From: Tsukamurella pulmonis
Lineage (GTDB): Bacteria; Actinomycetota; Actinomycetes; Mycobacteriales; Mycobacteriaceae
Assembly: GCF_900103175.1 (NCBI RefSeq)
Contig: NZ_FNLF01000002.1
Span: 3,362,136-3,426,135, forward strand
DNA length: 64,000 nucleotides
Reading direction: 5' to 3'
Part shown: one piece after another, positions 53,486-61,449 of the stretch
How the letters are laid out: each line of letters begins with the position of its first letter
Numbering within the stretch: position 1 is the stretch's first letter
Translations under genes and position numbers: made by a program
Notes under the pieces: model-generated
Databases searched by the model: none
What the model saw: only the letters and a program-made list of their open reading frames with translations
Told to the model about the DNA's origin: nothing

Positions 53486-54805
53486 TCACGCCGTTCGCCG
53501 CGGGGCGAACCGCTCCGCCGCGCCGTGGTCGATCTGGAACGGTAGGAAGCCCTCCGCCCGCGCGGCCGCCTCGGCGAGTCCGTCGGCATCGGCGGCGCCG
53601 AGGTAGACGGTGGCGAGGACGTAGCGGTACGGGTCCTGGTTGGGTAGCTCGGAGAGCCTGTCACCCGGGGCGACATCCAACTGCACCACCGTGTCCGGCA
53701 ATTCCTCGCGGAGCCGAGCGATGTCCTCCGGGGTGGGGACCGCCCGGACCACGCCATCGGAGTGGACACCGATCAGATGCTTCGTCGCAGCGCCGTACCT
53801 GCCCGCGCCCGCCTCGGGGTGGGGGCGCCTGCCCAGCGCGACGGCTGTGGCGTAGGCGTGATTCGAAGTACCGTCGACCTTCACGAAGAGTTCACTGTGA
53901 GACTGCGAGATCCGGGTGTTCACCTCGATCATGCTGATCCGGTCCACCCTCTCGTCCCACATGAACTCGGCGTTCGCGCAACCGTTGTCGAATCCGGCCT
54001 CCCGCAACACCGACTCCGTCGCGGCCAGCATCCGCTCCTGGACGTCGGAGGGTACCGAGCGGGCCGGATAGGACAGCCGATCGAAGCTGTGCCCATCCTC
54101 GCTGCGCTGCATGTCGAAAAGACCGTGCACCACGAACTCGCCGCGGAACATGGACACCTCTGGTGCGGCCTGGATCCCCTCGATGATCTCCTCCGCGATG
54201 CACGACGTGCCGGTCACGCCCCGTACGGCCTCGGGCACGTCGATGGTGCTGAGTACTTCGTCGAAGGCGTCTCCGACCGTGCGGATCTCCCGCCTGATCT
54301 CATCGAGCGCGGCCTCGAAACCGGCCCGATCGCGGACCTCGAAGCCGAGCTGCGAGGAGTGCGATTTCACCGGCTTGACCCAGTACGGGAACGGGAGATC
54401 CACACCGGATTTCTCGATCGCGGGATCGAACGGGTCGAACGCGGCGAATCGCGGTACGCACTCCGGGATCGCCCGGCGCTGGATCAATCGGGACCAGTAC
54501 TTGTGCTCGAAGGAGAGCACGCTCTCCACCGACGGCGCGGGGAGCGACCGCTCGGCGGCCAGTACCGGCGCGAGGACGCTCGTCGGGAAGTCCCAGTGAG
54601 CGATGATCGCGTCGACCGTGCCGTCGAAGTCGTCCAATTCCACTCGCGCGCGACGGAGCAGATCCTGGAAGTCGAGATGCTCTGCCCGCGTGAGTGAGTC
54701 GACGTCCAACAGCGAATGGAAGCGGACGTCGCTCCCTACGTCGACGGTTCTCAATTCGTCGCGCTGCTGGCGGGTCAGGCCGGGTACGAAGATGTTCATC
54801 ACCAT
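53486..54805 (-). CDS. ATP-grasp ligase-like protein
   Basis: 439 residues from ATG 54805 (MVMNIFVPG; an ATG two codons later is equally possible). The pre-ATP-grasp region (1-110) precedes FEHKYWSRLIQRRAIPECVP. The ATP loop lysine lies in PFPYWVKPVKSHSSQLGFEV, and the metal-binding Glu/Asn pair in ISMIEVNTRISQSHSELF. This is the carbamoyl-phosphate-synthase-large-subunit-like group that includes PylC and L-amino-acid ligases, which join a carboxylate to an amine using ATP. The substrate is unknown. It lies between two hydrolase genes in the stress operon. Confidence 0.88.
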   Translation of the reverse strand: MVMNIFVPGLTRQQRDELRTVDVGSDVRFHSLLDVDSLTRAEHLDFQDLLRRARVELDDFDGTVDAIIAHWDFPTSVLAPVLAAERSLPAPSVESVLSFEHKYWSRLIQRRAIPECVPRFAAFDPFDPAIEKSGVDLPFPYWVKPVKSHSSQLGFEVRDRAGFEAALDEIRREIRTVGDAFDEVLSTIDVPEAVRGVTGTSCIAEEIIEGIQAAPEVSMFRGEFVVHGLFDMQRSEDGHSFDRLSYPARSVPSDVQERMLAATESVLREAGFDNGCANAEFMWDERVDRISMIEVNTRISQSHSELFVKVDGTSNHAYATAVALGRRPHPEAGAGRYGAATKHLIGVHSDGVVRAVPTPEDIARLREELPDTVVQLDVAPGDRLSELPNQDPYRYVLATVYLGAADADGLAEAAARAEGFLPFQIDHGAAERFAPRRTA

Positions 54806-54834
54806 GGCGGTCGGGTTCCCCGTACGTCCGCTCG

Positions 54835-55779
54835 TCAAACCAGGAAGGACCCCGCGTTGCGCAGGTCCGCGGTCGCGGATGCGGCGATCCCCAGGCCGCG
54901 CAGGAAGTCGACGATCCGCCTCCGCGCCGCGGCCCCCTCCGGGACGGCGTGCATGATCCAGTTGTGGAACATTCGCGGGGACTCGAGCAGCGTCACCGCG
55001 ACCCCCGCGGTGGTCAGCACGCCGTGCAGCCGTTCCGCGTCGGGGTTGAGGATGTCCCGGGTACCCGAGCACACCATGGTGGGCGGAAGGTCGGACAGGT
55101 CCGCCGCGAACGGGTCCGTCCCGGCGAGCCCTCCCCGTACCCCGGCGGCGTACCACCGCCCGGCCATCCGGAGGCCACGGATCGCGAGTTCGGGGTCGAA
55201 CGGCTCGATCCGCGCGGATCGACTGTCCGTCACCTCCAGGTCGATCCAGGGCGAGCTCAGGAGAAGGGCGTCGGGCCGGCGAGCACCACCGGCGCACGCG
55301 GTCCGGGCCAGATCGAGGGCGAGGCGGCCGCCTGCCGAGTCACCGGAAAGGAGCACGGGGCCGTCGTGTCCGGCGACGGTGCCGTCGTACACCCGCCGCA
55401 CGCTCTCGTCGATCGCGCGGCGGTCCGCGACGGGGCACAGCGGGTACAGCGGCGCGACGACCGATGCTCCGGTGGTCAGCGCGAGCCACCGCAGGAACCG
55501 CCAGTGATGGTGTTCCGGCTGTTCCACGAACGCTCCTCCGTGCAGATGGAGGACGCGCGTCCCGAAGGGTTCCGGCGGGGTGATACTCAAGCACGGCACC
55601 CCGCCGACGGTGGCCGAGCCGACCTCGGCGCCGCGCCTGATCCACCACGGCGGCATCGCCGTCGACACGCGCTGGCGGGCGGGGAGACCCGCGATCATCG
55701 CCTCGGGGTCGCGGTAGAACCGCTTGCTGCGTCGTGCACGTAAGGAGGCACTCACGCACCGTGCGCGAACCGAGATCAC
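54835..55779 (-). CDS. Alpha/beta hydrolase (Abhydrolase_3/HSL type)
   Basis: 314 residues from GTG 55779, preceded by GAGGAGGGC; the start overlaps the stop of the small upstream gene (GTGA). LHLHGGAFVEQPEHH is the HGG oxyanion motif, LLSGDSAGGRLALDL carries the nucleophile Ser, RDILNPDAERL the Asp and PRMFHNW the His. Family: hormone-sensitive-lipase-like esterases for short acyl chains. Fifth gene of the SigF operon; it is placed next to the ATP-grasp gene (29-bp gap), so a joint pathway is likely. Confidence 0.9.
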   Translation of the reverse strand: MISVRARCVSASLRARRSKRFYRDPEAMIAGLPARQRVSTAMPPWWIRRGAEVGSATVGGVPCLSITPPEPFGTRVLHLHGGAFVEQPEHHHWRFLRWLALTTGASVVAPLYPLCPVADRRAIDESVRRVYDGTVAGHDGPVLLSGDSAGGRLALDLARTACAGGARRPDALLLSSPWIDLEVTDSRSARIEPFDPELAIRGLRMAGRWYAAGVRGGLAGTDPFAADLSDLPPTMVCSGTRDILNPDAERLHGVLTTAGVAVTLLESPRMFHNWIMHAVPEGAAARRRIVDFLRGLGIAASATADLRNAGSFLV

Positions 55780-56009
55780 CGTCGGCCCTCCTCTCGCTCC
55801 TCCTGTGCGAGCCGCTCCTCCAGCGACGGTCCCTCCCGTTGCTCGGGACCGGTGATGCCGGCTCGATCACTCTCCGCCCAGCCGTCGGGGGGATCGAGTG
55901 CCGCGGCCCACGGGTCGTGCTCGAGCAGGTCCTCATCCAGCGCCTCAGCGCCGCCCGGGATGGCGGCGCTCCCGTCGTCGGGCGACATGTCATCGGGGTG
56001 CGAGCGCAT
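55776..56009 (-). CDS. Small acidic protein, DUF5709-like
   Basis: 77 residues from ATG 56009, strongly acidic and hydrophilic (ALDEDLLEHDPWAAALDPPD, GPEQREGPSLEERLAQEERE). The D-P-P-D-x-W and REG-x-SLxxRLAxE patterns resemble the actinobacterial DUF5709 family, though I am not certain. Start follows the katE stop by 5 bp; stop overlaps the hydrolase start by 4 bp. Probable intrinsically disordered stress protein. Confidence 0.6.
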   Translation of the reverse strand: MRSHPDDMSPDDGSAAIPGGAEALDEDLLEHDPWAAALDPPDGWAESDRAGITGPEQREGPSLEERLAQEEREEGRR

Positions 56010-56014
56010 CGTGA

Positions 56015-58105
56015 TCACTCCTTCGGAGGGTTGGCGCCACCGACCGCGGTACGGGGCCAATGGCGCAGTTCCGCACAGGCGCGGAGGAACGCGCCGGCGT
56101 CCATGTCAGAGGAGAGGACGAAGCATCCGTCGTCGGTTCTCCCGAACAGCCCGGTCCGGCGCAGCAGTGGTTCGCAATGCTGTCCGAGTCCCAGGAACTT
56201 GCTGTGGTGGAAGGCGTCCGTGATGAAGTCCTGCGCCGCGGGATCGAAGGCCAGTTCCTCCGCGCCCGCCATCGAGGTGAGGATCGCCACCGCGTCGAAG
56301 AGCACCGACGGGGCGCCGGCGAGCTGGGCGTCGACCGCGAGCGGATCGCCATCGGCGTCCGCCACTCCACCCACTCGCGGCGCGACGAGCACAACCGCGG
56401 CGCCGGCGTCGCGCGCCCGGTGCCGCAGCCCGTCGACGAGCGCGCGCTCGACACCATCGGTGACCAGGACGCCGAGGACCCGCCCGGCGAACGTCCCCGG
56501 CGGGTTGCGGAGCATGCTCACCGACGGCGACTCCGGCAGGTCGGTCCGCACGGGCACTGCGCAGGCCGAGGCCCCGGGGAGCTCGAGCCCCAGGCCGGCG
56601 GCGATCCGGGCGGCGAGCGCGTCGTCGACGTTGCGGAGGTTCGCGACCATCCGGGTCCTGATCGCCGGCTCCACCACTTTGCTCAGCTCGAAAACGTAGG
56701 CGGCGACGATGTGATCCTGTTCGACCGGGGTCTGGCTGTGCCAGAACACCGCGGCCTGGCTGTAGTGATCGGCGAAGGACTCGGGGCGCAACCGCGTCTT
56801 CGCCCCCTCCGCCGGTTCGGCGAAAGTCGTCAGTGCCTGCGCGCCCGCGCGCTCACGCGGCCCGCCCTGATCGCTCGAGTTCGGCTCGTAGTTGATCGGG
56901 CCGGAGGGCACCTCGTGCTGCATGTGGCCGTCCCGGTGGAAGAAGGCCATCGGACACCGGGCGCGGTTGACCGGGAGGTGGGTGAAGTTCGGTCCGCCCA
57001 ACCGCGAGAGCTGCGTGTCGAGGTAGGAGAAGTTCCGGCCCTGCAAGAGCGGATCCTCGGTGAACCCGATGCCGGGCACGACGTTCTGCGTGCAGAACGC
57101 CACCTGCTCGGTCTCGGCGAAATCGTTGTCGACCGTCCGGTCGAGTGTGAGCCTGCCGATCACCTGCAGTGGCACGCTCTCCTCCGGAACGATCTTGGTC
57201 GGGTCGAGGACGTCGAAGGGCAGAGCGTCCGCAGTGGCCTGGTCGAACAGCTGCACCGCCAAGTCCCATTGCGGGTACTCCCCCGACGAGAGCGCGTTCC
57301 ACAGGTCGCGGCGGTGGAAGTCCGGGTCGGCACCGTTGATCTTGACCGCCTCGTCCCAGAGCACCGATTGGCACCCGAGCACGGGCTTCCAGTGGAATTT
57401 CACGTACGTCGATGCACCGTCGTCGGCGAGGAATCGGAACGTGTGCACCCCGAAGCCCTCCATGAACCGGAACGAGCGCGGTATCGCACGATCCGACATC
57501 TGCCACAGAGTCATGTGCGTCGATTCCGGGAGACAGGAGACGAAGTCCCAGTACGTGTCGTGCGCTGACTGCGCCTGCGGGAAACCCCGGTCCGGATCCT
57601 CCTTGACCGCGTGCACCAGGTCGGGGAACTTCATCGCGTCCTGGATGAAGAAGACGGGGATGTTGTTGCCCACCAGATCCCAGTTGCCCTCGCGCGTGTA
57701 GAACTTCACGGCGAAACCGCGAACGTCACGCGCCAGATCGAACGATCCTGCCCGGCCGGCGACGGTGGAGAAACGGACGAACACCTCCGTCTGCCTCCCC
57801 ACCTCACCGAACAGGTCCGCCGCGGTGATCTCGGTGAGCGATCGGGTGCACTCGAAGACCCCGTGCGCACCGTATCCGCGCGCGTGCACCACCCGCTCGG
57901 GGATGCGCTCGTGATCGAACCGGAAGATCTTGTCCCGTAGGACGAAGTCCTCCAGCAACGCCGGCCCGCGTGCGCCGGCCCGCAACGAGTTCTGGTTGTC
58001 GGGTACCGGCGCCCCCTGCGAGGTGGTCAGGCCCTCCGCCGCCACCTGGTGCGGCTCACCGCCGCGGCCGACCCCGGTCACCGCCTCGATCTGTTCGTCC
58101 GCCAT
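56015..58105 (-). CDS. katE: Large-subunit catalase (HPII/KatE type)
   Basis: 696 residues from ATG 58105, preceded by GAGGAGG. The heme domain has His in [17 protein letters not shown], Asn in [20 protein letters not shown] and the proximal Tyr in [19 protein letters not shown]. The extra C-terminal flavodoxin/class I glutamine-amidotransferase-like domain (about 545-696, [20 protein letters not shown]) is the mark of large catalases. These are very stable and typical of stationary phase and general stress. It is the third gene of the SigF operon, whereas the KatA-type enzyme at 12-14 kb stands apart. Confidence 0.95.
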   Translation of the reverse strand: MADEQIEAVTGVGRGGEPHQVAAEGLTTSQGAPVPDNQNSLRAGARGPALLEDFVLRDKIFRFDHERIPERVVHARGYGAHGVFECTRSLTEITAADLFGEVGRQTEVFVRFSTVAGRAGSFDLARDVRGFAVKFYTREGNWDLVGNNIPVFFIQDAMKFPDLVHAVKEDPDRGFPQAQSAHDTYWDFVSCLPESTHMTLWQMSDRAIPRSFRFMEGFGVHTFRFLADDGASTYVKFHWKPVLGCQSVLWDEAVKINGADPDFHRRDLWNALSSGEYPQWDLAVQLFDQATADALPFDVLDPTKIVPEESVPLQVIGRLTLDRTVDNDFAETEQVAFCTQNVVPGIGFTEDPLLQGRNFSYLDTQLSRLGGPNFTHLPVNRARCPMAFFHRDGHMQHEVPSGPINYEPNSSDQGGPRERAGAQALTTFAEPAEGAKTRLRPESFADHYSQAAVFWHSQTPVEQDHIVAAYVFELSKVVEPAIRTRMVANLRNVDDALAARIAAGLGLELPGASACAVPVRTDLPESPSVSMLRNPPGTFAGRVLGVLVTDGVERALVDGLRHRARDAGAAVVLVAPRVGGVADADGDPLAVDAQLAGAPSVLFDAVAILTSMAGAEELAFDPAAQDFITDAFHHSKFLGLGQHCEPLLRRTGLFGRTDDGCFVLSSDMDAGAFLRACAELRHWPRTAVGGANPPKE

Positions 58106-58134
58106 GGTCCGCCTCCTCGGCTCGTGGTCGATGT

Positions 58135-58443
58135 TCACCGCGTCCGTCGTCCGCTGCCCCTGCGATAGCGCCGCAGGTACCGCCGTTCCTCCGCAGGGCT
58201 CAGTTGTTCGCCGAGCACCGGATCACGCTGCCCCCGGTCGTCCCATGCGTTCCTGCGGTGAGTGAGGGAGACCGCGGCCATGGCCGCGCCGCCGACGACG
58301 ATCAGCGCGATCCCCCCAGCGATCGCGAACCAGGCCCACGGCGCGCCGATCGCCGTCGCGCTGATCCCGATGGCGAGGACACCTATTCCGGTCAGGACGC
58401 CGATGAATCCGACACCACCCCACTGCCGTGCGACATGATGCAT
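58135..58443 (-). CDS. Small hypothetical membrane protein
   Basis: 102 residues with two transmembrane helices (about 9-32, [20 protein letters not shown]; 36-60, [20 protein letters not shown]) and a basic cytoplasmic tail ([18 protein letters not shown]). The ATG shares one base with the hemerythrin stop (TGATG) and the katE start follows 29 nt later. Function unknown; its operon position suggests a stress role. Confidence 0.7.
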   Translation of the reverse strand: MHHVARQWGGVGFIGVLTGIGVLAIGISATAIGAPWAWFAIAGGIALIVVGGAAMAAVSLTHRRNAWDDRGQRDPVLGEQLSPAEERRYLRRYRRGSGRRTR

Positions 58444-59009
58444 CAGTGCGCCCCCTGTCCCAGGCGCACCGCGACCGCATCACGGGCGCGATCGAGCATC
58501 GCCGCGAACGGCCCGACGAGCAGGTTGGCAGATGCGGACTCCGTCCCCGGGTGCGGATGCGTGGGAGCGACGGCCTCGATCACCCGGACGGCATCGGCCA
58601 TACGGGCGGCCTCGTCGTCGTCGAGTTCGTTGCGCAGTGCGATGAACTCGTCGCGCTCCTCGCGCTCGATATGCCCCTCGACGATCTCGCGCAGGGCCTC
58701 GAGCTTCGCATCGAACTCCGCGGACTGCATGCCCAGGCCTTCGAGCTCGGCGAGAAGGCGTTTGACGGCGCGCTCCTCCGACAGCCGCTCGCCCACAACC
58801 TTCGGGCCGGACGTGATCGAGGACCGGGCCCGGGGATGCACCACTACTTCCTCGGCGGCCTCGTGCACGGCGAGCAGCCTGCGCAGTTCGAGGAACGTTT
58901 CGTCGCGTTCCTCTGCCTCACCCTCGCGGACGCGGTCGAAGAGTTGCAGAATCCGCTGGTGCTGGAACGCGAGTTCGTCGATGAAGGTGTACGGGTTGAT
59001 GAACGTCAC
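58443..59009 (-). CDS. Hemerythrin HHE-domain protein
   Basis: 188 residues from GTG 59009, preceded by GAGGA. A four-helix bundle with the metal-ligand pattern HQRILQLFDRV, H-E in LLAVHEAAEEVVVHPRA, and EGHIEREERDEFIALRNE fits a non-heme diiron hemerythrin-like domain. Such proteins bind O2, NO or peroxide, or sense oxidants. It is the first gene of the seven-gene operon, 55 nt downstream of a SigF-type promoter, and its stop is fused to the next start. Confidence 0.85.
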   Translation of the reverse strand: MTFINPYTFIDELAFQHQRILQLFDRVREGEAEERDETFLELRRLLAVHEAAEEVVVHPRARSSITSGPKVVGERLSEERAVKRLLAELEGLGMQSAEFDAKLEALREIVEGHIEREERDEFIALRNELDDDEAARMADAVRVIEAVAPTHPHPGTESASANLLVGPFAAMLDRARDAVAVRLGQGAH

Positions 59010-59064
59010 GGTGATCGTCCTCTCTGTCCGATGTGTCCGCCTATGGCGGAGCTGCAGCAGAGGT

Positions 59065-59089
59065 CTACCCCGTAGGAGCGTCGTCAAAC
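59065..59089 (-). promoter_or_regulatory. SigF-type promoter of the hemerythrin-katE operon
   Basis: On the minus strand, GTTT at 59089-59086, 15-nt spacer, GGGTAG at 59070-59065. It overlaps the very end of the STAS gene. Confidence 0.75.
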
Positions 59090-59410
59090 GTCGACGGCGC
59101 CGCTGAATCCGGTGACGACGAGCGCGCGCGACGCGGCGGCGCTCGCGGCGGTGACCGTCACCGTCGCGCCGCTCCGGGGCACGACCCGGCGCCACACGTA
59201 CGCGGCCGCGGCGATGCTCATGAAGTCCACGCCGCCGAGATCCAGTTCGACGCGGGCCCCGGCCCGCAGTGCCCCGTCGACCGCTTCGACGAGCGCGGGC
59301 AGGGTGACGGCGTCGAGGTCGCCCTCGGGCACCACTTCGGTGCACGAGGACGATGCCCGCGACGCTGTGATCCGGAAGACGTCGGGGTGTTCGATGACGG
59401 ATGACGACAT
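59084..59410 (-). CDS. STAS-domain protein (anti-sigma-factor antagonist-like)
   Basis: 108 residues from ATG 59410, preceded by GGAGG. The STAS fold is recognisable in VVPEGDLDAVTLPALVEAVD and VELDLGGVDFMSIAAAAYVW. At the usual Asp-Ser phosphorylation site (D-F-x-D-S-x-G) the sequence reads DFMSIAAAA, so the standard kinase-target serine appears shifted or lost. It lies downstream of sigF, 169 bp from its stop, and could release SigF from the anti-sigma factor or sense a different partner. Confidence 0.8.
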   Translation of the reverse strand: MSSSVIEHPDVFRITASRASSSCTEVVPEGDLDAVTLPALVEAVDGALRAGARVELDLGGVDFMSIAAAAYVWRRVVPRSGATVTVTAASAAASRALVVTGFSGAVDV

Positions 59411-59579
59411 GGGGGCCTCCAGCAACAGATCGTGATGTTCCGGCTGCGGCACTCAACCTGCTTCGTTCGTACCACAGGCACACCGCGTTGTACAGAAATC
59501 GGCCATCTATGTGGAACCTGAAACCGACTACGCCGCTGTGGATTCACCGTTGCAACGCCCTCCGCACGAGGGGCGGATG

Positions 59580-60401
59580 TCAGTCGGCGACGTGGGCGCG
59601 CAACCGGTCCAGCGCGCGGCCGAGGATCCGCGAGACGTGCATCTGTGAGATCCCCAGGCGTGCGGCGATCTCCGACTGCGTCATCGACCGGTAGAACCGC
59701 AGAGCGAGCACCGTCCGCTCACGCTCGTCGAGTCGCTCGACCGCGGGGCGCAACGACGCGTATTCGTCGACGAGTTCGAAGCCCGGGTCGTTCTCCCCGA
59801 TCCGCTCCGCCGGCGCGGACCGGTCGTCGTCGCCCCCGACCGGTTGATCGATCGATCTGGCCCGGTAGCCGTTCCCGGCCAGCGCTGCCTCCCGGACCTC
59901 GTCCAGGCCGACCTCCATGCGCTCCGCGAGTTCTCGGTACGTCGGCGTACGGCCGAGGTCCTGTGCCGCCTCCGCTATCGCTGCGTTCATGCGCAGGTGG
60001 ATCTCCTGCATGCGACGCGGGACCCGGGTGGCCCATCCCGTGTCACGGAAGTGCCTCCGCAGACCACCCAACATGGTGGGCACGGCGAAGGACAGGAAAT
60101 CGGTCCCCTTGTCCGGATCGAAGCGATCGACCGCATTGACCAGGCCTACGCGGGCCACCTGAACGAGATCGTCGTAGGGCTCGCCGCGCCCGACGAATCG
60201 CCGGGCGAGATTCTCTGCGAGCGGAAGGCACCGGGTGATGACCTCGTCCCTGGCCGCGGCCGCGCGCTCGCCGCCGTCACGTCGCCCGGCCTGCAGGATC
60301 ACCGCCACGTCGGCGTAGTCATCACTCGAGGGCCGCGGCTCCCGAGGTTGCGGCGGCACTACACGGCGCTCCGCGCGGACTGGAACGACACGCTTGTCCA
60401 C
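59580..60401 (-). CDS. sigF: Stress-response RNA polymerase sigma factor SigF
   Basis: 273 residues from GTG 60401 (a TTG one codon earlier is also in frame). Sigma-70 group 3 of the SigB/SigF type. Region 2 is PLAENLARRFVGRGEPYDDL, VQVARVGLVNAVDRFDPDKG; region 3 ATRVPRRMQEIHLRMNAAI; region 4 RERTVLALRFYRSMTQSEIA with SQMHVSRILGRALDRLRAHV. These are close to M. tuberculosis SigF. It overlaps the rsbW end by 43 nt, coupling both. Recognises GTTT-N15/17-GGGTA, a form seen six times in this island. Confidence 0.92.
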   Translation of the reverse strand: MDKRVVPVRAERRVVPPQPREPRPSSDDYADVAVILQAGRRDGGERAAAARDEVITRCLPLAENLARRFVGRGEPYDDLVQVARVGLVNAVDRFDPDKGTDFLSFAVPTMLGGLRRHFRDTGWATRVPRRMQEIHLRMNAAIAEAAQDLGRTPTYRELAERMEVGLDEVREAALAGNGYRARSIDQPVGGDDDRSAPAERIGENDPGFELVDEYASLRPAVERLDERERTVLALRFYRSMTQSEIAARLGISQMHVSRILGRALDRLRAHVAD

Positions 60402-60769
60402 CAACCGCCGTCCGGGGACCGGGTACGGCCGACCTCGAGCCCCTCGGTGAGCGTCGTCAGTACGCGCCAGCCGAAGCCGGATCGGTCCGGCGCACGATCG
60501 GTCCGGGTGTGCGTGGCGACCGTCGTGGTCAGCCCCTCCGCACCGGTGTCGACCCTGATCTCGACCCTCGCGTCCGGCAGCGCGTCCGCGATCAACTCGG
60601 TGCAGACCTGATCGATCGCCAACCCGAGGTCCGCCACCCGATCGATGTCGAGGTCGAGCATGATCGCCAGTGCTTCGGGGACCGCCCGTACCACCGGGAG
60701 GTACACGAGATCGGCAGGAACGCGCAGGTCGACAGGGTGAGTCGGGGTGGTGCGTGCCATGTGCGCCAT
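60359..60769 (-). CDS. rsbW: Anti-sigma factor RsbW/UsfX
   Basis: 136 residues from ATG 60769 (ATG 60760 also possible). HATPase/GHKL-like: VADLGLAIDQVCTELIADAL holds the N-box region, RSGFGWRVLTTLTEGLEV the G-box. It strongly resembles mycobacterial UsfX (VCTxLIxSALPDAxL). The classical N-box Asn is replaced, as in UsfX, so kinase activity may be weak. Binds SigF and blocks it until an antagonist intervenes. Middle gene of chaB-rsbW-sigF. Confidence 0.88.
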   Translation of the reverse strand: MAHMARTTPTHPVDLRVPADLVYLPVVRAVPEALAIMLDLDIDRVADLGLAIDQVCTELIADALPDARVEIRVDTGAEGLTTTVATHTRTDRAPDRSGFGWRVLTTLTEGLEVGRTRSPDGGWWTSVSFQSARSAV

Positions 60770-60899
60770 GAGGCTCCGTTCATCGATGGGCGCCTTCCGT
60801 GCTAACACGCTCGCCCCTCCCGTGTACAGCCGCGCATCTCCCCGGTACCGGGGCGCCACCGCGGCACGGGCTCCCGCCCGCGGTGGTCCGCACCGACCA

Positions 60900-61310
60900 T
60901 CAGTCATCACTCCTCGCGCGCTCGTTGGCGCGTTCGATCGCATCGATCAACTCCGACTTCCGCATCGTCGAGCGCCCACGGATCTCCAGCCGACGGGCGA
61001 CGTCGACGAGATGCGCCTTCGTCGCGTTCACGTCGACGCCCTCGTGAGTCGGCTCGTCGCGACGCCTGCCGCGGCGCTCCGACGTGCCCCGCTTCCCACC
61101 CGGCTTGCGCTCCCAGCGATCGCCGACGCGCTCGTAGCCGCGCTTGAGCGCCGCGTACGCGACCCGGTGCGCTCGCTCCTCGTCGCCGTACTCGTCGAGC
61201 GCGGAATCGTGAGCCTTCGCGAACGTCCGCTGCGCCTTGGCACTCGAGCGTCGCAGGGTACCGGGCAGCTCGTCCGTCGTGGCGGTTCCCCGCTCCGTGG
61301 TCTTCGGCAT
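60900..61310 (-). CDS. chaB: ChaB-family protein
   Basis: 136 residues from ATG 61310 (MPKTTERGTATTDELPGTL). The ChaB domain (about 12-75) shows LRRSSAKAQRTFAKAHDSAL and RVAYAALKRGYERVGDRWER. The C-terminal part (about 100-136, DVNATKAHLVDVARRLEIRG, MRKSELIDAIERAN) is a Rho-N/SAP-like helical DNA- or RNA-binding module. In mycobacteria chaB heads the usfX-sigF operon with a SigF-dependent promoter, and the same is seen here. Confidence 0.9.
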   Translation of the reverse strand: MPKTTERGTATTDELPGTLRRSSAKAQRTFAKAHDSALDEYGDEERAHRVAYAALKRGYERVGDRWERKPGGKRGTSERRGRRRDEPTHEGVDVNATKAHLVDVARRLEIRGRSTMRKSELIDAIERANERARSDD

Positions 61311-61352
61311 CGCAGTCCTCCTTCTCGTCGTACCGATGCTCCACCGCATGTC

Positions 61353-61377
61353 GTACCCGGATTTCGTACCGGCAAAC
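61353..61377 (-). promoter_or_regulatory. SigF-type promoter of chaB-rsbW-sigF
   Basis: GTTT at 61377-61374, 15-nt spacer, GGGTAC at 61358-61353, 42 nt before the chaB start. It implies positive autoregulation of sigF. Confidence 0.8.
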
Positions 61378-61388
61378 ATGCGGCCCGG

Positions 61389-61414
61389 GTTTGCCCGGCG
61401 GCCCAGGCGGGTAC
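61389..61414 (+). promoter_or_regulatory. SigF-type promoter of the SDR gene
   Basis: GTTT at 61389-61392, 16-nt spacer, GGGTAC at 61409-61414, 35 nt before the start. An 11-bp perfect inverted repeat (61399-61409 and 61414-61424) is centred on the -10. Confidence 0.75.
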
Positions 61415-61449
61415 GCCTGGGCCGAAGATCACCGTCGAAGGAGGAGAAC

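Noticed and set aside
54806-55297. N-terminal extension of the ATP-grasp protein
   Set aside because: It would overlap the alpha/beta hydrolase gene in another frame and has shadow-like composition; the fold starts at MNIFVPG.
59411-59579. A SigF promoter for the STAS gene
   Set aside because: No GTTT-N15/17-GGGTA on the minus strand in this gap; only partial matches to the -10.
60770-60899. A second SigF promoter directly before rsbW
   Set aside because: No matching pair of boxes found; transcription from the chaB promoter is sufficient.
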